Below, piece after piece: positions 1 to 19,600 of a stretch of DNA of 64,000 nucleotides. The position numbers and the translations under genes are program-made. The notes below the pieces were generated by a model, which was not told the DNA's origin, did no database searches, and worked only from the letters and a program-made list of their open reading frames with translations. The first letter of the stretch is position 1. Every line of letters starts with the position of its first letter. Location: contig JAWQFJ010000523.1 in NCBI GenBank assembly GCA_034096865.1, forward strand, positions 1 to 64,000. Reading direction: 5' to 3'. This DNA comes from Theodoxus fluviatilis. Its lineage: Eukaryota; Mollusca; Gastropoda; Cycloneritida; Neritidae.

Positions 1-303
1 GGGGGAGAGTTGGTCTTCTTTTTGGTTTCAGGTGCGGTCTTATCTCTTATGTCTGTGTGCAGCTGCGTGAGTGGCGTGAGTGATGTACATAGGGAAATGT
101 CCATATATGTTTTTTGTATAAACGGCGTGTTAGGGTGTGCAAGTGATGCGTGTGTTTGGCTTCTTGTTTTGTTTCTTTTAGCCTTCATCACTTAGTTTTC
201 CTCGTGCTTGTTTTTGACTCACATGCGAAGCAAAAGTGAGTATGTACTCAGTTTTTTAATGATGTCACTTGGCGGAATAAATTACTGTGAACTGTGAACT
301 CTG
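1..303 (+). mobile_element. LINE 3' end fragment (left-arm copy)
   Basis: This stretch matches, in inverse orientation, the non-coding 3' part of the LINE at 59829-60702: same order of blocks, including the GCGGAATAAATTACTGTG-like end. It finishes in short repeats of ACTGTGA, a typical LINE 3' tail. The window starts inside its G run, so the 5' side is cut off. No coding potential remains. Confidence 0.65.
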
Positions 304-395
304 TGATTAAGTGATGCTCATGATTTTGGTGATCTGCTGTCAAATCAGAAAGATATTGAAGATGATATCAATGATTTGAGAATGAATCATTGCAG

Positions 396-7613
<7,218 letters not shown>

Positions 7614-9103
7614 AGCTCACAGTGCATTTGTCATCAGTACATGTGTAGGAATCATAACTCTCACAACATATCCTGTCTTCCATCATGTGCTGGCTAGGGC
7701 TTTGTCGTGTTCTTTCAGAAGTAGTTTGTACACACGTGATTGATTGGTTGGCAGGGGAAAATCAAGGGCTGCCCATCTGCTCTGTGTGGATGCTGCAAAC
7801 GAAACTCTTTCCTGGTTCATGAATTCTCTAGTCATGCTGGAGATAGTGCACATTGGTATTGTACAACACAACACAATGCTACAGGCTGAAATATGTTGCA
7901 AAGTTGAACCTCTGTGCTGATAGGTTTGCATGCCTGACCGGATGGGTGAGACTGGAGTGTGTGCATGAAACATGTGCATCATTATTTACAATGGATTGGT
8001 CATTTTTATATACATGCTTTTGAAGGCTACTACCTGTTGGATTTTCTGTGGGGGGTTTTTCTTTAATGAATTTCTAGTGTGCAGTAGAGCATTCAAGGAA
8101 TATTGACTGGTTATTAGAGGCAAAAACAGAAGACTTGAATGAGAGTTGAATTCAGTGGAGGTCCAGTCAGTGTCATCAAGCTGTGATGGTTAAATGTTAC
8201 TGGTGGCTTTATGCTTTGATCACAAAATGTCACTTCTTTGTAGTGCAATAGAATATGTATGCATCTATTGCTCCATAGATGAACTGCAACAAAGCATTCA
8301 ACCATAGATGACATTTTTCCAAGGCAGTAAACATCATTGTCAGATACAGCAGCATGGGTGTAGCTCAGTGTTTTCTTCATGTTCACCAGAAGCTCACAAA
8401 TTGATAGTGTCACTTTCAATGAGTGATTTCTTTTTTATCCTTTCACCCTCTGACCTGCTGCGTTCATTAGTGAGCCCACAGAGTGCAACCTGTGAATAAA
8501 TGAAATCCTTTCATGTATCTTGCCTGCCCTCCAGTAAATGTCATCATATTCTGTAAGAACTGGATGTGGTAAATTATTTCACAGAACAATCAAAACTGAT
8601 CCGCCATCTATCATATCCAAAGTGCTGTATTGGCTGTTAGTGTGCTTGCTGTGTAGTAATGAATTACTCTGATTTTCATGAAGTTTTGGCTCAGAAAGAG
8701 GCCAAAACAAACTGTATTTACATTATGAATTGATAACTCAAGAGAAAACCAGCTCATTTCAGGTCATTGTATTCTGTATTAGTCTCCCTAAATGATTTAT
8801 TTCTTTGTATTGATGATGCATGTGATTTCAGCATAGTCCACATTTGTCTTGAAAGCCCTAGTAGCACCAAAGATTATCTTTGATAGCACTGCAAATCGAA
8901 CAGCATATCTTCATCTAATTCGTGAGGTAGATTTGTTGCTCAGTCTCGGAAATCACTGTAAATCCTCTGTTGGATTCATGCAGTGCTAGCAGTATCCAAG
9001 AGGGGAGATTTACTTTCGATAGTGCAATAATGGTCTGTATTGGATGTTTTTGGGTGAACATTATATATTCACTTTTCTGTCGTGTGTGTGTGTGTGTGTG
9101 TGC

Positions 9104-9144
<41 letters not shown>

Positions 9145-10430
9145 GTGTGTGTGTGAAATGGTCTGGATGATGAGTGATACAACATAGGCACTGATGATGA
9201 AAAGTAGATAAAGTTTGACAAAATGATCACTGCTTTTTCTATTTGCCTGTGTTGTTTGTTTCTTGTAACAGGTTCTCTTTTACTTCTTCTGCTTCTCCTT
9301 TTGGGTGTGAATAATGTGAACAAAGACCCAGTGCAGCTCATTACATTGGCATGATATTAGGCAAAATACTGTTACATGTTTGCAATTGTTTGTTACCACT
9401 GTGCTTCAACATTGACTGTATCCCTGACTTACTTGTATCAAAGTAGCAATGGACAGCACGTTCCCACACTACTTGCAAGCTGGTGCTAATCTATGAAAGG
9501 AAGAAAGTAACTTGAAGTTGAAGAAAATCTGAAGGTCTGTTCATGTTTTGGTGGATGTTGCACAGTTAGTGGTTTCTTCACCCAACCTTGTGAGGTTCGT
9601 GACTAGTGAAGTGAAGCCAGAGTGAAACAATGTTGGGGGCAGTGCTTCCTGTTTCTGTTGCCAAGGTTTATGAGTGGACTGAATGGCAGAAAAGGCACTA
9701 TGTTGTACCTGCACTCTGGTACTTGATAACCTAGCCTACAACCCTCATTGCTGTGCACATCAGTTGTTAGTAGTGTTGCTTTGGTTTTGCTTGTGTTGCT
9801 GCTATCCAGTGGGGAAATGATGTTTGAATATTGGTATCTAGTTACCTCTTTTGCATGATTAGAATAATGCTTTTGTGCTCAAATTTTAGTTTTCATGATC
9901 AGTAATTGCACTTATGAATTGATTATTTGCTGGATATGTTCGTGATTGAAAAGGTGATGGAAAGTCTGTTTTATAAACGCATTTAAATTATTTTCAATCT
10001 TTTTTAGTTCAGGCTTATTTGCAGAATAATTTTCTTGATCATAAAACATTTATTAGCTGGTTCATTACTAATACAGTTATGTTTCTTGTTAATGAATACT
10101 TCCAGTTTAATGAGTGTGTTGATAGAATGATTCTATGTTGATTCTTTGATGTATAATTTGTTTCAATGCATTGATCTTAGTAATTTGTCTTGATCTATTT
10201 ATTATAACTTACTAGTGCTACAATATCTTACATTTAATCATTAAAGGAGCACCTGTATTGATCTTGGTTGAGATTGTAGGTGAAGAAATCTTAATATTGA
10301 AATCCTTAGTTCTCTTGAAATGACCACTATCATTCAGCCCTGCTCAGTTTTAACTTGTTTTCCAGACTCTAGTTATCGCTTGTCCATCTTCGAAAAAATT
10401 CCCAATGCCATGGAAAACACAGCTCAGTTC

Positions 10431-10434
<4 letters not shown>

Positions 10435-10503
<69 letters not shown>

Positions 10504-10531
10504 TCTCTCTCACTCTCTCTCTCTCACTCTC

Positions 10532-10569
<38 letters not shown>

Positions 10570-10597
10570 CCCTCCCCCCCCCCCCCAAAAAAAAAAA
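10435..10597. repeat. (CT)n tract followed by C and A runs
   Basis: About 130 bases of CT with a few CACT interruptions, then roughly 20 C (one T) and 11 A. It could form triplex (H-DNA) structure. The Ser-Leu open frames across it are artefacts of the repeat. Mirrored at about 39910-40078, with different tract lengths. Confidence 0.95.
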
Positions 10598-13035
10598 TCT
10601 CCCTCCCTCCTCTCCACTTCTGCACTGTAGAATGGCACTGGTGGGAAAAATTCATTTATTCATCATTCCAAATATCGTCCATGCAATGTGTTGCACTGTC
10701 CATGAAATTATCTCCACTTTGTCAGTGATAACTACACTGAATCATTTTTGAAAAGAATAAACAACAAGTGAAATCTATGGTTGATGCAGGTTTTTCCTTG
10801 CATGGTAGTTGCTGTCCCCTGGTCTTGAATTCAAAAGCTGTGCATCATGTACGCCGACATATCCTGTCCTTGTCTTAGTGAATGCACTGAAGTGGAACAT
10901 TCTTCAAAGGAGAGAGCTTGTGATGATGTTTCTTGCCATCTGTGACAGCAAGTGCTTTCTCTGCCAACCCATTCCTCAAGTGCCCCTCTGTTATTGCCTT
11001 GTGACTTGTATGCCCACTGAAAAGTGACGGATACTGATTGCTCCTTCCGTAACCATTCAACTCTCTGTGCTGCCTGGTGCTTAGCGACCATATTTATTAT
11101 ATGTTGGGCTCTTTTTCACTTCTATTCAGTGTCTCACCCACAAAATGTTGCAACTATTCCTACATGTTTGAAGCAGATGGGTTTTATGTTCTGTGAAGGT
11201 TGTTTTTCCTCCCAGCTTTAATTTTAAGTCATTTTTCACTAACAACGTAGGCATTTATCATCATTGTGTTGTGTTCAATTTTGCACTGTTCACCCTGTAT
11301 GCTGTTGGTGTGTCCATGGTCATTTGCTTCAATGTATGTATAGACGGAAGTAGCAGTTGAGGTGGTTTTCTCCTGGTGCTTTCATTTTATTTTACTTCCC
11401 AATTTGTATCTTTTATTGTGCACTGTCAATACTTGGGTAGTCTTGGAATTCCTTGCTTTGTCTTCTTCACAGAAAACTTTTGAAAGTTGTGAATGAAATG
11501 ATGCAATTGGTGTACCAGTGAAAACAAGAGCTTTTGATTTTGTTCTGAATCTAAAAGTGTCCTCTTTGTCTCTTGTCTAGGTGTCATTTTGAAATGGCCA
11601 CAAGCATTCGTGGCTGTTATCAAATAAAAAGTAAAACTATGTCTATGGAACTTAATGACTTGTTGGCCAGAATTATAGTGCAGTCATTCTCATTCTCACA
11701 AAAATTAGTACTTATGTAAAACTCTTGTTAATCAAGAATCCTACATGTTCAGTGTGGGAATGATCCCATATGTTCATTGTGGGAATGATCCTAAAGTTTA
11801 GTGTTGGAATGATGTAAGAGCATACGGTCTATGTAGAGTTTAACTGACATTGACAGTGAAGGCAATTTTTCACTCCAGAGCTGCAAGTAAATGTATCTGC
11901 AGTGCTTGGTCAGAACTGAAAGTAGATTAGATCTCTGTAGGTCTGATGGCATTTTCCTCTTGATGTTGCCCTAGTCTCTCAGTTGCTGAAGTTATCTCTT
12001 GGTGACGCAGTAGTTACAAGTCAAAGACTGGCTTAAAGAAAAAATTGAGTTTGGAGTGTTTTCAGTACAGTATTAGAGGACATTGTCACAAATACAACAG
12101 CATACTTGAAAAATCTGACTACTGCAAAATAAATGGTGTATTTTATTCTATTTCTGATCAATTAACTCCAAGATGCTTGTGAATTTACGTCCCACCTTGA
12201 ACTTACTGTGTCCACTTCCAACATTGTATATCACAAAATAAAAGTCACATGACTTTCTCCTCTCATTGAGTGCCAAATCGAGCTTGCATATCTGCTTCAA
12301 ATCAAGGTTTCCCTTTTCTCCACACACACACACGCACACAAAAAGCATGAACAAATTTTCTCGTGCTATTTGCAGTCTGATAATTGTCACTGCCGTTTTG
12401 CCTCTGAAAGAACTTGGCTTTTTTCCTTAGAGGTTTTCGTTTCTGCTCGACTTCCCAGCCTTCCTGAATGGAGCCCAGACCTAGACCGGTGCTCTCCAGA
12501 GATCTCTGTGGCTTAACCACAGGGAAGGAATGCCCATGTGTACCAAGTACATCTTGTCACATGTTCCTCTGTTGCCATATAGTGTGCATAGGGCTGCCAT
12601 TTTGTGCAAGTGGAGTGTGTGGACGTGTGAAATAGTTTTCATGAAAGTGTGGTGATTGTGATGGCCATCTGCGAGGCAAAACAAAAACTTTGTTCGTAAT
12701 AAACTGCAAAGGTGTTAATAGTCTGTCTTTGTTGGTTTGATGTTTTTGTCGGTTCCAAATAACTAAGATGCTTCTCACATAACAAGAAAATAAATGTACA
12801 CAGGGAACATTCCAAGTTTTAGAATCTTTTGATGTGCAATACCTCGAAGACATTCAACACAACACCAGGCAAATGTGTATAAATCAATTTAATGAAAAAT
12901 TGTACAGAAAAAAACACGAACAATTTGATTCTTCAACATGACATGGATTTGGCACTGCTAGTTGTGTAGTCGGATTACCAAGTACACATCGGAGACCATG
13001 GCTGAAGCCAGGCGGTAGGATACAGAAGGGTAGGA

Positions 13036-13283
13036 TCATGGCTACTGATGCAATGAGGGTGGGCTTAGATGAGACCTCATGAAATGACTGTTATAATGAT
13101 GATGGTCAATACAGCAAACACCAACCTATGGGTGTCCTCCAATAATAATTCCTACATGGTCATGGCTACTGATGCAATGAGGGTGGGCTTAGATGAGACC
13201 TCATGAAATGACTGTTATAATGATGATGGTCAATGCAGCAAACACCAACCTATGGGTGTCCTCCAATAATAATTCCTACATGG
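13036..13283. repeat. Two-copy 124-bp tandem duplication
   Basis: The segment beginning TCATGGCTACTGATGCAATG at 13036 repeats at 13160 and differs at very few bases (CAATACAG against CAATGCAG). Mirror at 37224-37471. No coding function seen. Confidence 0.92.
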
Positions 13284-14065
13284 TTACTTTTCTTTTTTGT
13301 TTGAACTCCATAACTCTCAAAATATCCTTCATTACTTATCCAAGATTTGATGGGATTTCAAATCTCAAAAGATGTGTAATGCACAAAAATGCACATTGCT
13401 CTGCAATTATGAACCGTCTGTAAGAAAAATGTCAGATTTACACTCGAGCTGGTGACTTGAAACATGAATCTCATTCAGATGAGAAAAGTCTACCCTCTTG
13501 TTCATTTTCATCCCAATATCTTAGGATTGCTAAGGCTGGATTGCTGAAATAGTATTTACTACAGTTTGTGGTGGCACTATACAGAGGAGGGTGGGTGGAG
13601 AGTTGGTGGGTGTGCGTGCCAAAGTTTCACACATTGAACTACAAGTATGGCTAAAACATGGAAAGGTCACTTCACAACTTTTCCACCTGGGTACACTCAC
13701 TACAATGTGAATGGTTGAACCGAAGACACAACACATCTCAACTACAGTAAATATACACATGTATCAATATCACATGCAAAATCAACATAATTCTCAAATG
13801 TATCACAGAATTCATGTGCTTTTGTCTCAGACAGAAGAGGACTACAAAATGCACCTTTAAAATGAAAATGCATAGCTGAAACCTTCCAAAATGAACATGA
13901 ATAGATGATGTAATGAACATGGATAGATGATGTATGTAAATTGAATGAAGGTGCAGCAAATCTGTCTAGTACCGAAGTAAACACAATTTTTTGCACGGGG
14001 CCACAGATCACGGTTGTTGGATGCCATTAGCAGATGGTTTCTCATGTTGTCTGCTCCTAACTTCC

Positions 14066-14137
14066 GGTCAGTGCGCTGACCGCGCTCAGCTTCTGGAGGG
14101 GGGTCTGGCAATTGCCAGCCCCAGTGCGTTAACGCAC
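14066..14137. repeat. Cluster of short perfect palindromes
   Basis: CTGGCAATTGCCAG (14105-14118) and GTGCGTTAACGCAC (14124-14137) are perfect 14-base palindromes six bases apart. A near-perfect one, CGGTCAGTGCGCTGACCG, lies at 14065-14082. The arms differ just beyond 14137. The cluster may be the end of a mobile element; no coding sequence accompanies it. Confidence 0.8.
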
Positions 14138-14660
14138 CCGAAGTAAAGAACTTTCTCATTGTTTCCAGTGAAACTTGCTTCAACTACTGCATAGAGTGGA
14201 AATGTGCAACATTTGAAGGTTAATCTGCTGCCCTTTCAAGACTGGCCTTGTGACAGTAGCACTGTGTTTAGTCCGACAGTCTGCCTGAAAAACTTTGTTC
14301 AGACAGCTACAGCTGTTGGCATTGAGAGAGATAGGCGAGACAAGATCATGCACAGACTGCATAAAGTGACTGCAACAGGGAGTGGCTACTTATTCTGATG
14401 CCCTACATAAGTCATAATATCTTTGGTTTAGGACATAAAGGCTGCCCAAAGGCATTGTCTGCCTATCTCTGACCATTAAAACAGTACATATCCATTTTTA
14501 AGCTCTATGTCTCATCCACCAGTAATGCCCTCAAAAAACAGCTATACAATACCATCAGAGACAACCCATTTCATCCTTGACTCTAGAATGCAAGTGTGAT
14601 GGCGTTCGAGAAGAAGAAGAAGATACCATCAAGAGTCCTTCATACTTTCATTCACTACAT

Positions 14661-14787
<127 letters not shown>

Positions 14788-15069
14788 ATGGAGAGAATCC
14801 AGAGGGAATAGTCATAGATTTAGACAAAACATTTTCAGGGAGACACCCGAGGGTTGTGGACTGGGCAGGAGCTGCATGGACAGCCAGAAACACACCAAAA
14901 CTTCAAATTCAACTGTTGTCATCTCAGCTGGAATGGTGTGGCATGTCTGCTTTCAGGGTTTGCTCCAGTAGCACCTGCACAGCCACCATGAATGTGCCAG
15001 GGAGGTGTCTTGGGGTCCCCGTGCTGTGAGGACGCTCAGCCTATCAGGACCTACCACAAGAACACTGAC

Positions 15070-15182
15070 TCCTCCTCCTCCTCCTCCTTCTTCCTTCTCC
15101 TCCTCCTTCTTCCTCCTCCCCGTTCTCCAAATCCACAAGGACACTTTGAAGCTTTCTCCTCCTCCTCTTTTTTTCTGGAATA
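15070..15182. repeat. CCT/CTT polypyrimidine tracts
   Basis: Two blocks of CCT and CTT triplets (15070-15121 and about 15155-15173), pure pyrimidine on one strand and capable of triplex formation. Mirrored at about 35323-35435. Confidence 0.85.
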
Positions 15183-16633
15183 CTCCTGGTGTCAAGTAAC
15201 AAACACAGTTATACAGTTTCAGAGTACTCTTACGAATGTGTACATTTCTCTTCACTGCCAATAGATGTCTGCAAACATACATAAGTAGACATAAAAACCC
15301 TGTATTCATGTGTACTATACTGGGAGCCTGAATGATCCACAATGATTTCAGAACTTGCAAAGTTAACTGTGAGCTTACAGTCTCCAAGATATATCTAACT
15401 ATCACTGCCACATAATATCAAAGATACCAAAACACTTACTAATACAGACAGACACAATACAAGATGTGTTATCACTGAGTGATTACGTCACTTGAGATGG
15501 AGCACATACATGTACACAATACTGCACAAAAACTATCAAGGCTCAACAGAGCCACTATTCATTATGTATAACATATAAAAAGTGACTGCTATTTGTACTA
15601 GGCAACATACAATGCATTTCAAATAAAGCTAATGTCACTGATTCCATTAGTCATTGACAATAAGTACAACCTTACTATGAGTGGCATCATTCAAGCATGG
15701 ACTAGTTTGTCAATGATGGCAAGAAACAATGTCTAATAGCAGCAGAATATCTTAAGTATACACAACCTCCATGCATGATCTTTTTGGATTGACTGAGCAA
15801 CTTTGTATGAAGGCGAGTTAAAAAAAAAAAAATCACCCCCAGAAGATCTCAAAATGTGACTGAAGGAAGTTTTTGTGTATCTTCACACTATCCACACTTT
15901 TAAAAGTAATCAACTCTACAAATTTCTATTTCCTCCATTTTACGTGAAATGACCATTTCCTGATTCTGCTATTTCTGCCTATCTAAAAATGAGCACTTGA
16001 AAGATATTCATAGTTACATTTCTTTCAGAATCCTCCTACATGGAGAACAGCCCCTTTGAATGAAATCCTTAGTCAACCTTTTATGTGCATTCCCCTTGTA
16101 AAACATCTTCTTTAATGAAGACAACATATCAAGGATTCAGTCCCCATGGATTTAAAATGTACAAATCCCACGCTACAGAGAACAAGGCGTTGATTCTCAC
16201 ACATTGCCCCAAAACCGTCAGCACCACCAGATATCCCTGAAACATACAGAGCTGCCAATCTCATCAGAGTGAGCAAGCTGATCTTGGTCTTCAAAGCTTA
16301 CAATGACACCATGATCTACCAATTGCTACTCCTCTGGCAAACAGTGAGACTCCACCCCCAAGGCAAAGAGCACTAGGGTCTGTGGTGTTATCTCCTGCTC
16401 CGTAGTTCTACAGCCTCCTTGTCTTATCACACCAACACCTCCAAGGCCCTCTAGGGACCTTGTGACACCCAGACGTCACATTCTTAGCACCCTGTCACCT
16501 CAGTTTGGCAGCATTTAGATTCTGCTGGGCTCATCTTCGTTGCTCAACACAGCAGCTACATGTGCTGTTCCTCAGCTTGAACCATGGCCAGTCCAGCAAA
16601 TGATTTCCTCTACAAGTGGATGCACACGATCGA

Positions 16634-19600
16634 TCATGGGAGGGGCTCGTAGTGGTTCTCGTTGGTGCTGCTGGTCATAGTGTTGCAATACACAGGCGCC
16701 GTCTCCGAGTTGGGGTCTGGCTTTCCCTCCACGCTTGTGACCACCCGGTTGGGCTCTACGTAGAGGTTGGACTTGCGATTGGAGATGTTCATCTCCATGT
16801 AGCTTCCATCCATCTTCACATTTTCTCCACTGCCAGAGGCAAGGAGGAGAGATGCCGCCTCGGGAGGGGTGGGGGGGAGGGGTTGCGAGGCAATGGAGGA
16901 GTTGGAGTTGTTGGGGGAGGCAGACAGCAGAGGCTGGGAGGATGGCGAGCCAGGGATGCGGGGCTGGGCCGAGGCCGAGGTGGCGGGGTAGGGATAGGAG
17001 GCAGAGGAGGGGGAGGGGAGCTCCACGACTGCACCAGCCAGCTTGGTGATGCTAGAATGCAGAGGGGTGCCCCCGCACGCCCCCAGGGACTCGGAGGATG
17101 AGGCAGAGGAGGGGGAGGCCCTGTTCAGGTTGTGGCTGACCGTCTTGCTGGCCTGGTCATACACCACCCGCGCCTGCACAGGGGTAAGGTACATGGCATC
17201 TTCTCTGGGCTGAGAATCCATGTTGTTGCTGGAATTTGTGTCCCTCTGGTTGTAGCTCACGTTCTCAAAGTGCACAATAGGTTCCTCATTGGCGTATTTC
17301 CTTTTTTGGCTGCAAAACAGGCAGGTAGATGGGCTCGTGACAAATTGGCTTGTGACAAATTGGCTGACTTAAGGTCAACAAGATGGCTCCTGTCACCAGC
17401 CTAACTGTGCTGATTTAAATAAGAAGAAACAATAATTGCCTTAACAACTCATACAAATTATTTAAAGAATTGCTGTGATCACTATGACAATATTAATATA
17501 TATGCTTATGAAGATCAGATAAAAACATTTTAATAATATATATAAGAAAATGTGTTAAAACAGTACACTGAACTGGCCACAGTAGATGTAAATGTGAACA
17601 CATCAAATAAATAGAAACATGGCTCACTTACTTTCGCTGGAAGATGTAGAAGAATATGAGCAACATGAGGGCCAGCACTCCGCCAACACACAACACTGCC
17701 GTGAGAATCACCGCTGCAAGAGGGAAACATTCAACCCATCACACAAAATAGAACTTTACAGACTAGAATGTCACAATGATGTTTCAAGCATTTTATCATC
17801 ATCAATGAAGAACAAAATATAACTCCACAGTTATGATAAAATAGATCAAGTGTCAACTATTACAAGTTTTGAAGAAATATTTTCAAAGTGCTAATAGACA
17901 AGTGAACATATATATATGGAAATGGATTCACCACTGCTATTCCAAGCAGTGTTTTGGTCAATCACATATTCACTACTGCATTGTACATCCAAATGCAAAG
18001 GATGCAGAGGGGTACTAAGATACAGTGGATACTCAGGACTGCAATGTACAACCCAATCACAGACAGGGCACTTTTACTCCCCACCCCCCACCCCTGTAAG
18101 TACATGCTTTTTTATCTTGTGCCTGACAATGACATTTCAGTATTTAAAAAAATGTGCACCTCTTAGTCTTATTCATCTTGTCTCCTATTGTCTCCATTAT
18201 AACTTGTCTTCATTCTAATGAGATCAAGAACTTAACTTAGAGTTGGTTGTTTCATATAGTACAGTGGACACTATTTATTTCGTTCTGCATTCACAGGGAA
18301 AAGAAGATGCAAGGGCACTACTGAGATACAGTGGATACACACTACAGCATTGTACATCTAGTGACAAGGAAGACCATAAATCAGTACTGAGGTACAGTGG
18401 GTACTCACCACAGCATTGCACATCCAGTGACAAAGAAGACCATAAATCAGTACTGAGGTACAGTGGATACTCACTACAGCATTGCACATCCAGTGACAAA
18501 GAAGACCATAAATCAGTACTGAGGTACAGTGGGTACTCACCACAGCATTGTACATCCAGTGACAAAGAAGACCATAAATCAGTACTGAGGTACAGTGGGT
18601 ACTCACTACAGCATTGCACATCCAGTGAGAAAGATGGATGGAGTTTTATGGCCTGTCAGCCGTTGTAGGCTATGTAAGGCCATTAAGCACAAAAATCATT
18701 ACAATAGTCTAGAGTAAACGCAAATCAAGTCACAAAGTCTGTATTTATTCGCCTCTTTATGAATCACGAAGAGAGACACAGGGGTCTTCGTTGAGAAAGA
18801 AGACCATACATGAGTACTGAGGTACAGTGGATACTCACTACAGCACAGTACATTCAATGAGAAAGAAGACCATACATGAGTACTGAGGTACGGTGGATAC
18901 TCACTACAGCACAGTGCATTCAATGAGAAAGATGACCATACATGAGTACTGAGGTACGGTGGATACTCACTACAGCACAGTACATTCAATGAGAAAGAAG
19001 ACCATACATGAGTACTGAGGTACAGTGGATACTCACTACAGCACAGTACATTCAATGAGAAAGAAGACCATACATGAGTACTGAGGTACGGTGGATACTC
19101 ACTACAGAACAGTACATCCAATGAGAAAGAAGACCATACATGAGTACTGAGGTACGGTGGATACTCACTACAGCACAGTACATTCAATGAGAAAGAAGAC
19201 CATACATGAGTACTGAGGTACGGTGGATACTCACTACAGCACAGTACATTCAATGAGAAAGAAGACCATACATGAGTACTGAAGTACAGTGGATACTCAC
19301 TACAGCACAGTACATTCAATGAGAAAGAAGACCATACATGAGTACTGAGGTACGGTGGATACTCACTACAGCACAGTACATTCAATGAGAAAGAAGACCA
19401 TACATGAGTACTGAGGTACGGTGGATACTCACTACAGCACAGTACATTCAATGAGAAAGAAGACCATACATGAGTACTGAGGTACAGTGGATACTTACTA
19501 CAGCACAGTACATCCAATGAGAAAGAAGACCATACATGAGTACTGAGGTACGGTGGATACTCACTACAGAACAGTACATCCAATGAGAAAGAAGACCATA

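Noticed and set aside
12148..12684. Overlapping 60-100-codon frames in the 8-16 kb interval as small genes
   Set aside because: No splice context, no recognisable family and no consistent coding signal; length is within chance expectation for AT-rich DNA.
16616..17101. 161-codon plus-strand frame opposite the receptor tail (mirror 33404-33889)
   Set aside because: Shadow of the GC-rich tail exon, which has matching splice phases and a coherent protein.
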